The notes under the pieces are model-generated. The model was not told the DNA's origin and did not search any database. It was given only the letters and a program-made list of their open reading frames with translations. Shown here piece after piece: positions 36,594-48,159 of a stretch of 64,000 nt of DNA (its first letter is position 1; the number at the start of each line of letters is the position of its first letter). The position numbers and the translations under genes are program-made. This DNA is from Omphalotus guepiniiformis (lineage: Eukaryota; Basidiomycota; Agaricomycetes; Agaricales; Omphalotaceae): positions 1,426,001 through 1,490,000 of the forward strand of contig JAQOOI010000064.1 of the NCBI GenBank assembly GCA_028554645.1. The letters are read 5' to 3'.

Positions 36594-38719
36594 ATGACCT
36601 CGAGCATTGCAGACAATTCAACTGTGGTAGGCGACCGCGATGCTACCTTCCGCAACGTGAAAGATCACGAGCTTTCAAGTACAAATCACCTATCCTCCCT
36701 AAAGGAGGCAACACGGTCGAGGATTGGAACTCCCTTTGTCGACCAGATTGATTACATGGACGAAAGCCGACCTTTCATCGTTCCTATCAAGAAGGATGGC
36801 TTGATTGCAGCGCTCCAGAGGCTTGACGAACAACTCGTTCAAGTAGGTCTTCTGTTTGATTGTGTGTCAGTTTAATCTTATTCGATGTTCAATCTGGCCG
36901 AAGAAAGGTTCTATCGAGCAAGGTGGGACTGCACATAGTTTTACCTTGTACATGAACATATCAGTTTGTAGGTTCCAGTTTCTTGGATAGGTGTGGAAAT
37001 TACGCCAGGTCAACTCGGTTTCATAAACCATGGAGGCTCTCCGAAGATCTTGACCCAACCTGGTCGATATCCTGGGTTCCCTCTTCGTAATTGGTGGGCT
37101 AGAAAGTTCTGCGGAACCAAAGGACGTATGTTCGTTCGTTCATAGTTTTGTCTTGGTCTATATTGACACCATACCTTCTTTCATAAGTCTCTGATACTGT
37201 GATCGAGTTTCTTGGCCTGGTTGTCGTTCAGGTGTCTCAGAATCAAGCTGCTGTCATTTCAGACCCTCAGAATCGAATCTTCGTAATCAAGAATTCTGGT
37301 TTTGTTGCATTTGCGGTTGAAGGAACATATGATGTCCTTTCAATTGTTGACCAGACTCATCTTCCGACAGAAGTCATAGATAGGGTGACCAAATCTTCCC
37401 TCGGGTCCACCCACGAAGTTAAGATGAGAAGTAAAGTCAGCAAACGAGAAGATAGGGAATATGTTGTAGCCACCTTTTTAAACATCCCTGCAAGTAACTG
37501 TGCAGTTCTGCAGCGGGGTGATGATTTGGAGGTGCTTGGGGCAGGACAGGCAGTCATCACCAATCCTAGCGTGACTTTGCGTGGGCTGTACACGCTTGGC
37601 GAAAATCAGATAGAGATGCCTACAAAGGACATGTAAGTTCTGCTGTTGTGGTACGAGTAACAATCATTGACAACCCCTCAACATTTTTACTCGCGATCAG
37701 GTTCCAGTCAGCCTGACCATTTACCTCAAATGGCAACTCACCGAACCTCTCAAACTGACTACCCATGGCTACAGTACACCATATGATGCACTACGGGACA
37801 AGACTCAGTCTATTCTGACACAAATAATGGCTCATCTTGATTACTCGTCAATGGTAAGGAAGGAAACAGTTCCTTTTGCTACATAATCCTGACTGCCCGG
37901 ATGCTAGGTCAAGCAACGTTCATTGGGACCCGATAATATGGAAGACGGAAGTGATCCATCTTCAGCATTTCTAGATGCATTGAGGACCCGTGCTATGGAT
38001 GAGATGCACGAAGCGGCGCTCGAATACGGTATTGTTCTCAGAGATTTGGGTATGTTTCTCCCCTTTTCTACAGAATTGGAACTCACCACTCACATTGAAC
38101 TCCAGCTGTCATCGATCGCCAATTCAAAGGCGAGATAGCCTTGACCATGGACAAACTGACTACCCGTGCTTTGCAAGCACAGGTTGAAGCTGCTGTATGT
38201 ACTGCCTTGACCGAAAGCTTGCTGCGCTGACCGCCTGCAGAACGTCGACAGGGAAAACAGCAACAAAATCAAGCAGGAAGAAGGCGCTTTAGCTGTTGCT
38301 CGGATTCAAGCTCAGGCGCGAAACACTCAAGCGGACTCTGAAGCGTACAGCGTTGTTGCTGCTGCAAGGGCGGAAGCCCAGCGCATGAAGGTCAGTGCTT
38401 TCACTTGATCAATGCCGACGTGTTTGTAATTTGTCTTCTCCAACTTTCTTAGATCGAGGCAGAAGGACAGGCGGAAGCAACCAGACTTACTGCTGAGGCA
38501 GAAGCAGGAGCAATCCGTATCAAGGCAGCTGCCAATGGAAAGGTTGTTGACGAATTTGCGCGCGAGATGGAGTTGCGCCGTGTGGAGGTGGACAGAGTGC
38601 GTGCGTACGGGTCCAAGACAGTGTTTGTGTCTGCAGATGGGCCTGGAAGTCATATGGGGCAAGCAATGGCGATGGGAATGGCAGCAGGAATGGGAAGGGA
38701 TGCTAGTGGATCACAATAA
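36594..38719 (+). CDS. SPFH/band-7 domain protein
   Basis: Band-7 proteins form oligomeric membrane scaffolds. The predicted protein starts MTSSIADNSTVVGDRDATF. After a 110-residue leader it has VPVSWIGVEITPGQLGFINHGG and a beta-rich SPFH domain (IEFLGLVVVQVSQNQAA through FTRDQVPVSLTIYLKWQL). A long Ala/Glu/Arg-rich coiled coil (ALTMDKLTTRALQAQVEAAN to IKAAANGKVVDEFAREM) and a Gly/Met-rich tail follow. This layout is like flotillins or stomatin-like proteins, but no classic N-terminal membrane hairpin is visible. Eight or so exons join in frame. The subfamily and membrane are uncertain. Confidence 0.8.
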
Positions 38720-38951
38720 ACCATATTCATTCAGTAGTTGTATTTGTAGTAGCTATAGCACATTAATACATTGGCACGGAGCTGGAGTCAACAGGAAAAG
38801 GGAAAATGACTTGTTGCTTTGTTTACACTTGATATGATTACAAGTACGCGGTAACCGCGTGCCCCTCTTTTCTACTTTCACTCATCTTCTTCTCCAGCCA
38901 CCGTCGTCTTACTCCATCTTATACTCTTCTATCTCTTATATCTTTACCACA

Positions 38952-39582
<631 letters not shown>

Positions 39583-40221
39583 TCACGCATGTCAATGTCG
39601 TGCTCCGGAAATGGGGTTATCTAAGGACGTTAGAGCTTGGGTGTGATTCATATTCTAAATATTGGGAATCACTATTTCCCTTAGGTGTCTTATTTTGCGC
39701 GACAAGCTGTCTTCCCTGATACTTATACCAGGCTCTTTTCGCGGCCCTGCTTCTCTTCCCTCTGTACTTTATATGTCTTACTCTCAAATTCAATGTAACA
39801 ATGTTAGGTTTAATGTGTTCACTGATTCGTAAATGCTCAGCACACTGCGGCAAAGCTGGTTCCGGTCTGGGATTTGTGAGTCTTCTCTGCTTATCCAGAT
39901 TCGAAGATGGTGGCTCTGAATGTTCTCAAGTGAATAGACGAGGCCACTCCTTCCACTAAGCTTCAACATTCTTATGTCATCAAGTCGCCCCAATTGCCAT
40001 ATTTGTGCATAGTTCATGGACACTTAGTGGATTCAAGATGGCCATTGTTCCTGTACGATGCTTGGACCTTGAAAGGCCCCTCATATATAAGTCAAGCATG
40101 CCTCTGAGCTTAGGCCACCGTACTTCTCTCTCCAGGATTCGAATTGAGCTTATTCCTGTGGCTCATACACACTTTCTTTATTTCCTTCCATTCCTGATTT
40201 GTCCCTCGCTCCGTTCGTAGT
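39583..40221. other. Intergenic, no supported gene
   Basis: Two short minus-strand frames exist here but show no conserved motif or splice logic. The segment contains the ATG8 3' UTR and the promoter of the next gene; a TATA-like CATATATAAG lies at about 40082-40091. Confidence 0.45.
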
Positions 40222-41457
40222 ATGCAGGCACCATACCGTGCGCATCAAGCTCATGGCTCCCTGGCGGATGTCGCGAGAGCTCAGCGCACCGCACAACACA
40301 TCAGGGTGCCTCCTCCAGCGCACCTAATGCGGCCACAGGCTAGAAAACCCTCGGCGGCAAAGGCACGAGCCAAAGCGAAGGGTCTACACTTGGGCCCTCA
40401 TATTGATCGCAGGGCAATTCATACTCTGACTGCCGTTCGCGCTATTCTCATAAGTGAGTCGAATTGTTCGTGCTGTTTCTCTCTGTCACTGACAAATAAT
40501 TCGCAAGCTCTTATTTTTTTACTTAACGGTGCCATCATTGCACTCATAGTGGCGTCTTTAGCCTTGGGCACTGGGGGAGGTTTGTCTCGGTCTATGTTTT
40601 TTTCCCATCGACAACTTACCAGTGATTGAACAGCTTGGGAAGCTTTGTCTCAGATTCCGAATTGGATTGCCCTCGTAGTCATCGCCCTGTTCTTGATACA
40701 TCGCCTTAATCATCGCATGTTCAATGCGATTGTGATCAGAAACTTGGCTACCTTTGGTCTCCTCACCATATTGGGTATTAGTGAGTTTCTCCGGTCACTA
40801 CTAAGTTTACCTCGCTTGTGCTAATCATTGCTAGTCAATGGGATTCTGTTCACTGTACGTATTCAGCACGGGCTGCTATGCAAAGATTTCTCTGGTGTCG
40901 AACCACACTCGTGCCATGCTGCACAATTTATGGTCGCAGCATCTTGGATAGTTTCCTTACTTGGTATGTTTCACCTGCGTTATACGGTTCTCCTGAATAC
41001 TTAAATCGTACCTCCAGCCACCTTAGGTTGCTTGGATACCTTTTTCTCCTTGGCTGGAAAGCCGCCAGAACAAAAACCTGTTCCACTACCATCTTTGCCT
41101 CGTCATCGAGGTCTCAAGTCTCCACCTCCTGACCGTAACCCAGGAACATTCCAGCACCCTAGCCAGCGACCTCTCTTCCAATGCCTCTCGTGGGGAGTCA
41201 AAATTGATGTGAACAGAATCTACCCACCACTTCGACCATTGTATGTCGAACTCGAAGGGAAGTACGCGGCTGCTCGAGCTGAAGGAAGAGTATTTCCCGA
41301 GGAGGAAGCACAGAAGATCCGTAAGCTGCACTTATTGCAAGTTTTTGGTCCTGAATCGGATACAGAGTCAATGTACTCGGTTGAACAACCTGCGCCTGCC
41401 AGGATACTGGATGACGCAGATGCCGCCGAGGGTTGGGTTGAGATTCCATTGAATTGA
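40222..41457 (+). CDS. Hypothetical four-TM membrane protein
   Basis: A basic, Ala/Arg/Lys-rich leader of about 60 residues is followed by four hydrophobic segments: around AVRAILISLIFLLNGAII, IPNWIALVVIALFLIHRL, LATFGLLTILGI to FTV, and MVAASWIVSLLGATL. The last 130 residues are hydrophilic, Pro-rich, and end DAAEGWVEIPLN. Four introns (near 40451, 40579, 40780, 40965) splice in frame. The four-helix layout recalls MARVEL-type proteins, but I see no diagnostic motif, so function is open. Confidence 0.75.
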
Positions 41458-41559
41458 GAGCCCGTTCATTGTACTTTATTGCTTGTGAATCGTACTTTAT
41501 TAGTTCGTACATGCTGTACACAGTTCTCTCTATTATCAATATATTATCTTCTGAAAAAA

Positions 41560-43106
41560 CTACGACTCGAATTTCAGTGAAGCATCGATATACATCTCTT
41601 CAGTGATTTCGTCCTTTTCCCAATATTTGTCCCATTCGTCTTCCTGCTCTTCCCGTACCAAGGAGGCTTCAACATCAGACTCTCGCACCGCAGCATTGTT
41701 CTCAACAAAACCCACATCTAGAGGTGCAAGTTGAGTACTGCGAATGGAATTTGTCAAGTTCGGGACCTCAGAAGTTACTTGAAAACGCGAAGAAACGGAA
41801 GGAATTGAAGATGCGTTTTCGTCTCCTAACGTAACTAATCCTGCGACCGTTACAATGTAATCTAGCGACGTTGGCGCAGATATGGAGTTGAAGATGACGC
41901 TCAAACGTCGAATCAGTTCGTCGTCTTGCGCTGCGCGAGAGTCGGGTAGGTGAGATATTTTGTCGTTACTCAGTCTTGCCCTTTTATCAACCAGAAACTG
42001 GCCTGAGTCGATGTATCTTCGGCGCCCAGTCCGAGACAGCATGATACGTGCATTGACTTGGTTAGCCCAGACCAAGCCTAGGCTAGCTTCCTTCCTATCC
42101 TCGCCTGGTAGGCTATTTGCACGACCAAACCATCGCGACTGCTCTGCGTAAGACAGGCCCATGGGCGGCGGTGGAGCATTGTCAACGTCGCGATTGAAGG
42201 AATCCACGACTTCGTTCAGCACTAGCACGACAAGACCATATTTACTAGCGATAGAATGTAGCAGAAGAGATATTTCTGCAATGTTCTGGGATCGCTCTAC
42301 AAGCGTTGAGGTTGAGGTCTTGCCTGCAGAGTGGAAAAGTTCACCAAGAGCATCAATGACAATAATTTTGACCAGTTTAATCTCCGGGTGTTCAAATTTC
42401 GCCTGTAACTTGTCTTCGATGAATTTCGGTAAGATGGTGGTCAATCCTTGTATAAGGGCGTCTATAGTAGGGACGGGCATGGTATGGATATCGTCAAGAC
42501 CGCATTCACTCTTGCACGAGGACAATAGGGGATGATTTTCAGCGATTTGTAGTATTCGAGCGGTTGGTAGTTTCCCAGAAGTTATCATGTAGCATGTGGA
42601 GCCGGACAAGCCTTTGTGTTTCTCTGACAGTTGCGAAAGAAGGGACATGCGCAACGCAAGCTGGGTCTTTCCAGAGGCACTAACGACTATATTAGAAAGT
42701 TGAATGATTCAAGTCAGGAAAGGAGCAGGTGCTACCTTTCTCCAACTACTTCCCAGATCATTCCTGTTCGAAAACCCCCTCCGAGAGCGGTATCGAGCTG
42801 TTGGTCCCCCGAGGTACACGCCTGATAAGATCCTGTGGCAAGACAGTCACCCAGTATTTTGGGGGCGATAGTACTTGATTTATAGATGACCTCTAGGATG
42901 GCCTTGATTTCCAAAGGAGAGACTTTACAGCGTCGGGCAACATCTTGGGTTGGAAGGAGAATGAGGTCGGACAACGTTGAAATATTGCCTTCATAACTCT
43001 GGTATAAGGAAAGTGATATGGTCAAAGCTATGGTCATACCTCTTTTTAATACTGCTTTCTGCGACACTGAGAATGAACTATTCGATGAGATTGATGAATT
43101 TAGCAT
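41560..43106 (-). CDS. RAD51 paralogue, RAD57/XRCC3-like
   Basis: These ATPases help load and stabilise RAD51 in homologous recombination. The start at 43106 gives a Ser-rich leader, a helical region (LSDLILLPTQDVARRCKVS), then LDTALGGGFRTGMIWEVVG and a Walker A that is split by an intron (GER, then SASGKTQLALRMSLL). Walker B is IKLVKIIVIDALGEL, and LVVLVLNEVVDSF corresponds to the next conserved strand. About 480 residues. RAD57/XRCC3 is preferred over RAD55 because of the helical N-terminus and the GGGFRTGMIWE block, though the exact paralogue is not certain. Divergent from the polymerase delta gene. Confidence 0.88.
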
Positions 43107-43207
43107 TCTGACCGAAGGCTCTGTGAAATAAGATTCAGAAAGTTGAAATAAATCACGTCAACAAGGCCAAATTTTCCAGTCGCGTCTCTTGCTTTTCACC
43201 ATTGCGC
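43107..43207. promoter_or_regulatory. Shared promoter, RAD57-like / POL delta B
   Basis: 101 bases separate the divergent starts of a recombination gene and a replication gene. A TCGCGTC sequence at about 43181-43187 is one base off the MCB box ACGCGT that drives G1/S genes in fungi. This would fit co-expression in S phase but is only suggestive. Confidence 0.4.
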
Positions 43208-45141
43208 ATGGCTTCAATTCAGTCACTGTCAGTATCAATATCCTTTCCATTCTTCTTCGATTAACAGAATATATCCTCAAAGTCAATCTCAATCGCCTTT
43301 GAATCGCGCAACCACCTCAGTGCTGCCTCCTGATGGCACAACCCCTTCCTTCATCATAAGTGCCAAAGATAAATCCTACAAACATCAATACTCCAATATA
43401 TATTTCCTTCGGTTGCGACACGTTCGGGAATATGTGGAGGATAAAGCACGAAAAAGATGGAATCAAGTCGCCGGTACGTGCCCCCAAACAACCTCATGCT
43501 TTGCTATCGTATTCAAACACTGGGTCTTCGACAGGCAACCCTGAGTTTGTTCCACGGGTCCTCGAAGTAGTCAAGTCGCAACTATGCTTCATCATTGGGA
43601 CAGTATACATGGACATGCCACTGAAACCTAATGTCATGGAGGACATTGCTCGAGATGTGAGCTTCGTCCCCTCATATTCCTTCATCTTGATTTTAACAGT
43701 TTACCGTAGCACTCAATACCTCCTCCTCCTCCACCGCCAAAATATCTCTCTGAAGATGATAAAATAATGCTTGAAGATGAATCTGGACGAATACGACTCG
43801 TTGGTGCCAGTTTGCAGAGCGCAGGCTTAGTGACTGGTGTGATAATCGGCGCATTGGGAATGGAAACTCCGAACGGTGAATTTGAGGTGGCAGATATCTG
43901 CTATGCGGGGATGCCACCACAGCGATCATCACAAAAGCGGGAGAACGATAGCATGGACGTGGATGGTACGTGGCTTTTCATTCGAACTTATGTCAGGGTT
44001 GGGAAGAATTGTCCTAGAGCAATCTAAAGCGTCATCATCAAGAGAACTTCCGTCTGATGAATGGATAGCTATCGTGTCAGGGCTGGACATGGGGGCCCCT
44101 TCGCCATCAGATGGTCCAATACAGATGCTAGTCGAATACTTGACTGGAGAGGGGGGTGGTACAGAGGATCAAGTATCCGCATCTCAAATATCTCGCCTTA
44201 TTATTGCAGGCAACTCCCTGGCGCCCATGATTGTTACAGGAAAAGGCGAAGCTGATGTTGAAGGTGAATCCAAGAAATCGGTTCGTTATCCGAATTCATT
44301 ATGTCTATTGGTGACGCTGCTAAAGCACTTCTAGCGAAAGTTCGGCTACGATGGTACAACGTTCTCCAACCATCCCATAATAAACTTTTCCGCGCACCTC
44401 CTAGACATCGGACGTGTGATGCCAATACATCTTTTGCCAGGCGAAACAGACCCTTCTGGAGTTATTCTTCCACAACAGCCTCTACCTCGGCCCATGTTTG
44501 GAGCCATCTCATCGTTCCCTTCGTTTTCGTGTGAAACGAATCCCACATACCTACGGATCTCTTCTGAATCGTCGCCTTTGCCACGAACTTTTCTGATTCA
44601 CTCTGGTCAACCTGTAAATGATATGTTCAAGTACTTATCCTCTCCTCCGTATACCCGACTAGGGATTCTCGAGTCCACATTGAAGTGGCGACATATGGCA
44701 CCTACTGCGCCAGATACACTGTGGTGTCATCCGTACTTCCTCACAGATCCTTTCTTGTTATCAGAGACACCGGACATATATATCGCTGGTGGACAGAGTA
44801 AATTCATGACGAAGATGGTCGTGGATGATGGGGAAGATGATGAAATACCAAAACAATGTCGTTTGGTTCTAGTTCCGCAGTTTGCAAAGACAGGTGTGCT
44901 AGTGCTACTGAACATGCGGACTTTGGGTGTGAAAACAGTGAAATTTGCAGTGGAAGGTATGATGGGTGGCAGCGAAAGTGGCGGAGAAGGTGAGTATTCA
45001 GCATCACTTGAACGATGTTGGACTGATTGGCCCGACGAACTGCAGCTGAACAGGAGTCCACTACTTCAGCGAGTACGCCACTGGTTGAACCAGAGTCATC
45101 TGTACCACATTCTAGTAATAGCTCTAGAGTTGCATGACTGA
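43208..45141 (+). CDS. DNA polymerase delta subunit B (POL31/Cdc1 type)
   Basis: The second subunit of the lagging-strand replicase, a structural partner of the catalytic subunit. The start at 43208 gives MASIQSLIYPQSQ, and later exons carry YSNIYFLRLRHVREYVE, CFIIGTVYMDMPLKPNV, IRLVGASL and VTGVIIGALG (OB fold). The inactivated phosphodiesterase domain follows: LIIAGNSLAP, DIGRVMPIHLLPGETDPS, and LESTLKWRHMAPTAPDTLWC. Residues in the C-terminal part (LVLVPQFAKTGVLVLLNMRT) are as in the family. Introns are short and in frame. A Pro run (PPPPPP) interrupts the N-terminal part. About 460 residues, normal length. Confidence 0.93.
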
Positions 45142-45222
45142 TGTTCATATGTTAGTCCTGTAGAGATTCATTGTATTAATTATCTGTCATTCAATCCAAT
45201 GGTAGCAGTCTACCTTCAACAC

Positions 45223-45972
45223 TCAGTCCCAATTCATGGCTGAGGGAACCCAGTATACTATCCCGTAGACCAAGTCCTGCTCGTCCACCCAGCATAAGCC
45301 ATCACGGAGAAGCATATTTTGTAATGCGGCGTGAGCACGGTCTCTAGTCCAACCAATCCTTTCTACAAGAACATTTTCAACGACTCTACCGCCCTCCTGT
45401 CGAGCGATGGAGAGGATGATAGCCTGATCCTGGTCCAGTTCTTTGACAACACTCCGGACCATCTTCCTCCCACCAACATCGATGACTTGATAACCGGCGC
45501 CGAGGGGCTGCAAAGTCTTGATACTCCTCACTACATCCTCCTCAGTCACTTGACCGCCGCTGACACCGCGTAATTTGCTGACAAGCCTGACTAGTTCAGC
45601 CATTTCGATCATCCCACCGTTTCTTTCCCGGGTGCTGACACAAATGTCTACAATTTGCACTCCAAGCTCATACTGCCAATCCCCAAGCCCGAGCATTTCA
45701 GCCCACCAACCTCCCTTACGAGGACCTGCAAGAGGGTCGACACCGATGGACGAACACATCTGCTGAAATGCATGACGAAATTTAGGATCTTTGCGAATAG
45801 AGTCACGATGGGTTGAGGCAAAGTGAGCCAAGGCGGTACGGAACTGAGCAAGCTGAGAATGAAGATGCTGAACTTGAGACTGCGATATTGCAGTGGATAA
45901 TTCAGCAAAGGAGCGCTTAGACTGTTCATGACGGTCAAAGGCAGCGAGGCCAACACCTCCAAGTCGATGCAT
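45223..45972 (-). CDS. ESCRT-II subunit SNF8/VPS22
   Basis: SNF8/VPS22 is part of ESCRT-II, which sorts ubiquitinated membrane proteins at endosomes. A single exon of 249 codons starts MHRLGGVGLAAFDRHEQ, conserved in the family, followed by a coiled coil (SQSQVQHLHSQLAQFRTAL). Two winged-helix domains follow with hallmarks GLGDWQYELGVQIVDIC and YWVPSAMNWD near the C-terminus. The length matches the family (about 240-260). The gene is convergent with polymerase delta B, 81 bases apart. Confidence 0.96.
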   Translation of the reverse strand: MHRLGGVGLAAFDRHEQSKRSFAELSTAISQSQVQHLHSQLAQFRTALAHFASTHRDSIRKDPKFRHAFQQMCSSIGVDPLAGPRKGGWWAEMLGLGDWQYELGVQIVDICVSTRERNGGMIEMAELVRLVSKLRGVSGGQVTEEDVVRSIKTLQPLGAGYQVIDVGGRKMVRSVVKELDQDQAIILSIARQEGGRVVENVLVERIGWTRDRAHAALQNMLLRDGLCWVDEQDLVYGIVYWVPSAMNWD

Positions 45973-46238
45973 GGTGGAGAGTCTACTGGTACTATTAGAC
46001 GCCCACCAGCGCTTAGGTCAAAACACTCCCACTGTGGCGCCACTATTTTGCTTACTGATCAGTAATTATTTTCCTTTTGTTACTCGTATGTTTCTCACTT
46101 CTGAGCGAAAAATAGCTCGTTTCTCGTCTCCATTTCTCCTGTGCTCACAGCACGGGAATCTATCCGGCACATCTAGATCGAGTGGTGCACACCTTTTCGT
46201 TGACAAAGGGCTTCCCGGACATCATTTTCCATTGACAC
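45973..46238. other. SNF8 upstream region
   Basis: A gap of about 270 bases holding the SNF8 promoter and the end of a weak minus-strand gene. No further element is seen. Confidence 0.4.
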
Positions 46239-46583
46239 TCACTGCACACCCAACAAAAAGCACCCGATATGGCTAGTGATTCCCTGCTTGACATACCAGA
46301 AGGGGTAGCGAGGGAAATTACACGGCAAGGCCATGTATTTTGCTTCGCGCTGTTCCCATACTTGATACACCAGTCTGTTTTGTTTCACGCCGTCGACTTC
46401 TATGTTCCAAAGACGAAGACATATGTATAGGTGAGCACCACAATCTTCAAGAACTGGATACAGTATCTGTTTCAACTAATACTTATAGTAAATGAACAGA
46501 AGTTGGAACAGAAAAGGCGCGATCACCTGATGTGCCTTGCCGTATTTTGATCGAGGCTCGATCAATTTCACGTCCGCTTGCAT
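46239..46583 (-). CDS. Weak small hypothetical gene
   Basis: A two-exon model starts at 46583 (MQADVKLIEPRSKYGKAHQ), skips an intron of about 60 bases (GTGATC to AACAG), and continues ILYPVLEDCGAHLYICLRLW for a total of about 95 residues. The second exon has balanced composition and ends at 46239. I do not recognise it and no neighbour suggests a role. It might be real, a remnant, or chance. Confidence 0.3.
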
Positions 46584-46792
46584 TTTCAACTTTTGCGTGT
46601 TCTACTTCCATGTTGCTTGAGAATAAAATCGCAAGAATGGTTTTCAAGAGATGTTTTTAGTACAGCCGACCGGCTTCTTGTCTTCTCCGCAGTCTTCTCG
46701 ATTCACGGTGTCTCCATTTAATCCTGGCTCTCTGACATTCTAGGTTCAAGAACTTCCCATCTTTGCCTCTGCTCAGAGCCACTCAGAAAGCT

Positions 46793-47897
46793 ATGATTTC
46801 TTCCCCGCTCTTCTCTCTTCTCGTGGCTCCTGCCATTGTTTTGGCCCAGTACGGGTTCAACCCGCCTGTTGGCAATGGTGCACCCACTACAACAGCCGCT
46901 GCGTCTGCCCCCTCTGCTCCTGCTGATACCCCTGGAAATATGAATGTAAGCTGAATTTCGTCTGGTGCGCTCTTGTTTGATCTCTAACTTCTCTTCCCTA
47001 GGTTGATGTCGCTTTCAACGGTCAATTCGTGTTCCATCCAGCCAACATCACTGCCCCTGTTGGTACTTTGGTGACTTTCTGGTTCCCTGGGTCAGTTTTT
47101 GTTCTTCGTTGTACACAATGATTATGTTCATTCAGTCTTTTCGACAGAGGCGCGATTCCTCACTCGGTCACGCAATCGTCGTTCGCTGAACCGTGCACAT
47201 ACTTGACGGCCGACTCGTCTGCAGGCACTCCCGCAGGTTTTGACTCTGGTCTCACAAACGCTGTACAGTTCACAATCAATGTCACGGACGACCAACGTGA
47301 GCATAATTCCTTTTCTTTACTGTCTTCTAGACGCCAATATACCGTTCTACACTCTTATAGCGATCTGGTTCCACTGCAAACAAGTAAGTCTGGTTACTAT
47401 GAAACGACTGAAGGCCAACTTGTTGACCGTTTGTCTCAGCTACTACACTGTGGTATGGGGATGGTTGGCAGTATTAACGGTATGCATTCAGCTCAAATAT
47501 ATTTACCCTCATTGATGACGCCAACGTTCATCTAGCGCCTTTGAATGGATCGAACACCTTTGACCAGTTCCAAGCCGCCGCACTTCAAATCGGCTCTTCA
47601 GAGGCTACAGTAAGTTCTCTTACTCTTTTCTATTCTCCTCCGGACTGACCATGGACTCTTCCTTTCAGGAAACTAGTGGGGGCCCTGTCACTGGCGGAGT
47701 TCATGGTGTTGCAATTGGTAAGCTGCCTTCTTAACAGCTTGTTGATACAGTTTGTTAATGTTGCTGTTACAGCTACCCCTGCCGCAACTGGATCGTCCTC
47801 TTCCGGATCGTCCTCATCGACGTCTTCTTCAACGAAGACAGTCGCCAGCTTGGGCTTAGCTCTGCTCGCAACAGTCATGGTTTTGACTTTCGCATAA
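46793..47897 (+). CDS. Secreted GPI-anchored cupredoxin
   Basis: A surface copper-binding protein of the extracellular serine-rich type. The start at 46793 (MISSPLFSLLVAPAIVLAQ) gives a signal peptide; an ATG at 46763 is in frame but makes a poorer one. The cupredoxin fold reads DVAFNGQFVFHPANITAPVG, GAIPHSVTQSSFAEPC, then FHCKQ joined to ATHCGMGMVG after an intron, supplying the His, Cys, His and Met ligands. Thereafter comes a Ser/Thr/Gly-rich stalk and a hydrophobic C-terminus (LGLALLATVMVLTFA) that looks like a GPI signal. About 230 residues, seven exons. Family members are often called Ser-rich or plastocyanin-like; electron-transfer function is not proved. Confidence 0.88.
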
Positions 47898-48159
47898 ACG
47901 AGATTGGTGTCGCTTAATGAAGGACATGGTGTTGAAATGTCACTTACGTACCTCTCGATAGATGTAGATACAATATGATTTCTTGATTCTACCTCTAATG
48001 CCAAATACTAGCTACCTATGCTGACTTTGAAGTGAATTTGAGAGACTGCGGCGCGGCTATGTGTGGCTGTGTAATACTTATTTCTATCCAATCAATTCAT
48101 CAGGAAGCGTTGTTTTGGCACAGACTACCAAGGTTGTTTCTGAACGCTCACTGGTGAAG

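Noticed and set aside
43021..43065. Possible 41-base intron in the RAD57-like gene
   Set aside because: Splicing would create a stop, whereas the unspliced frame is open, so no intron is called.
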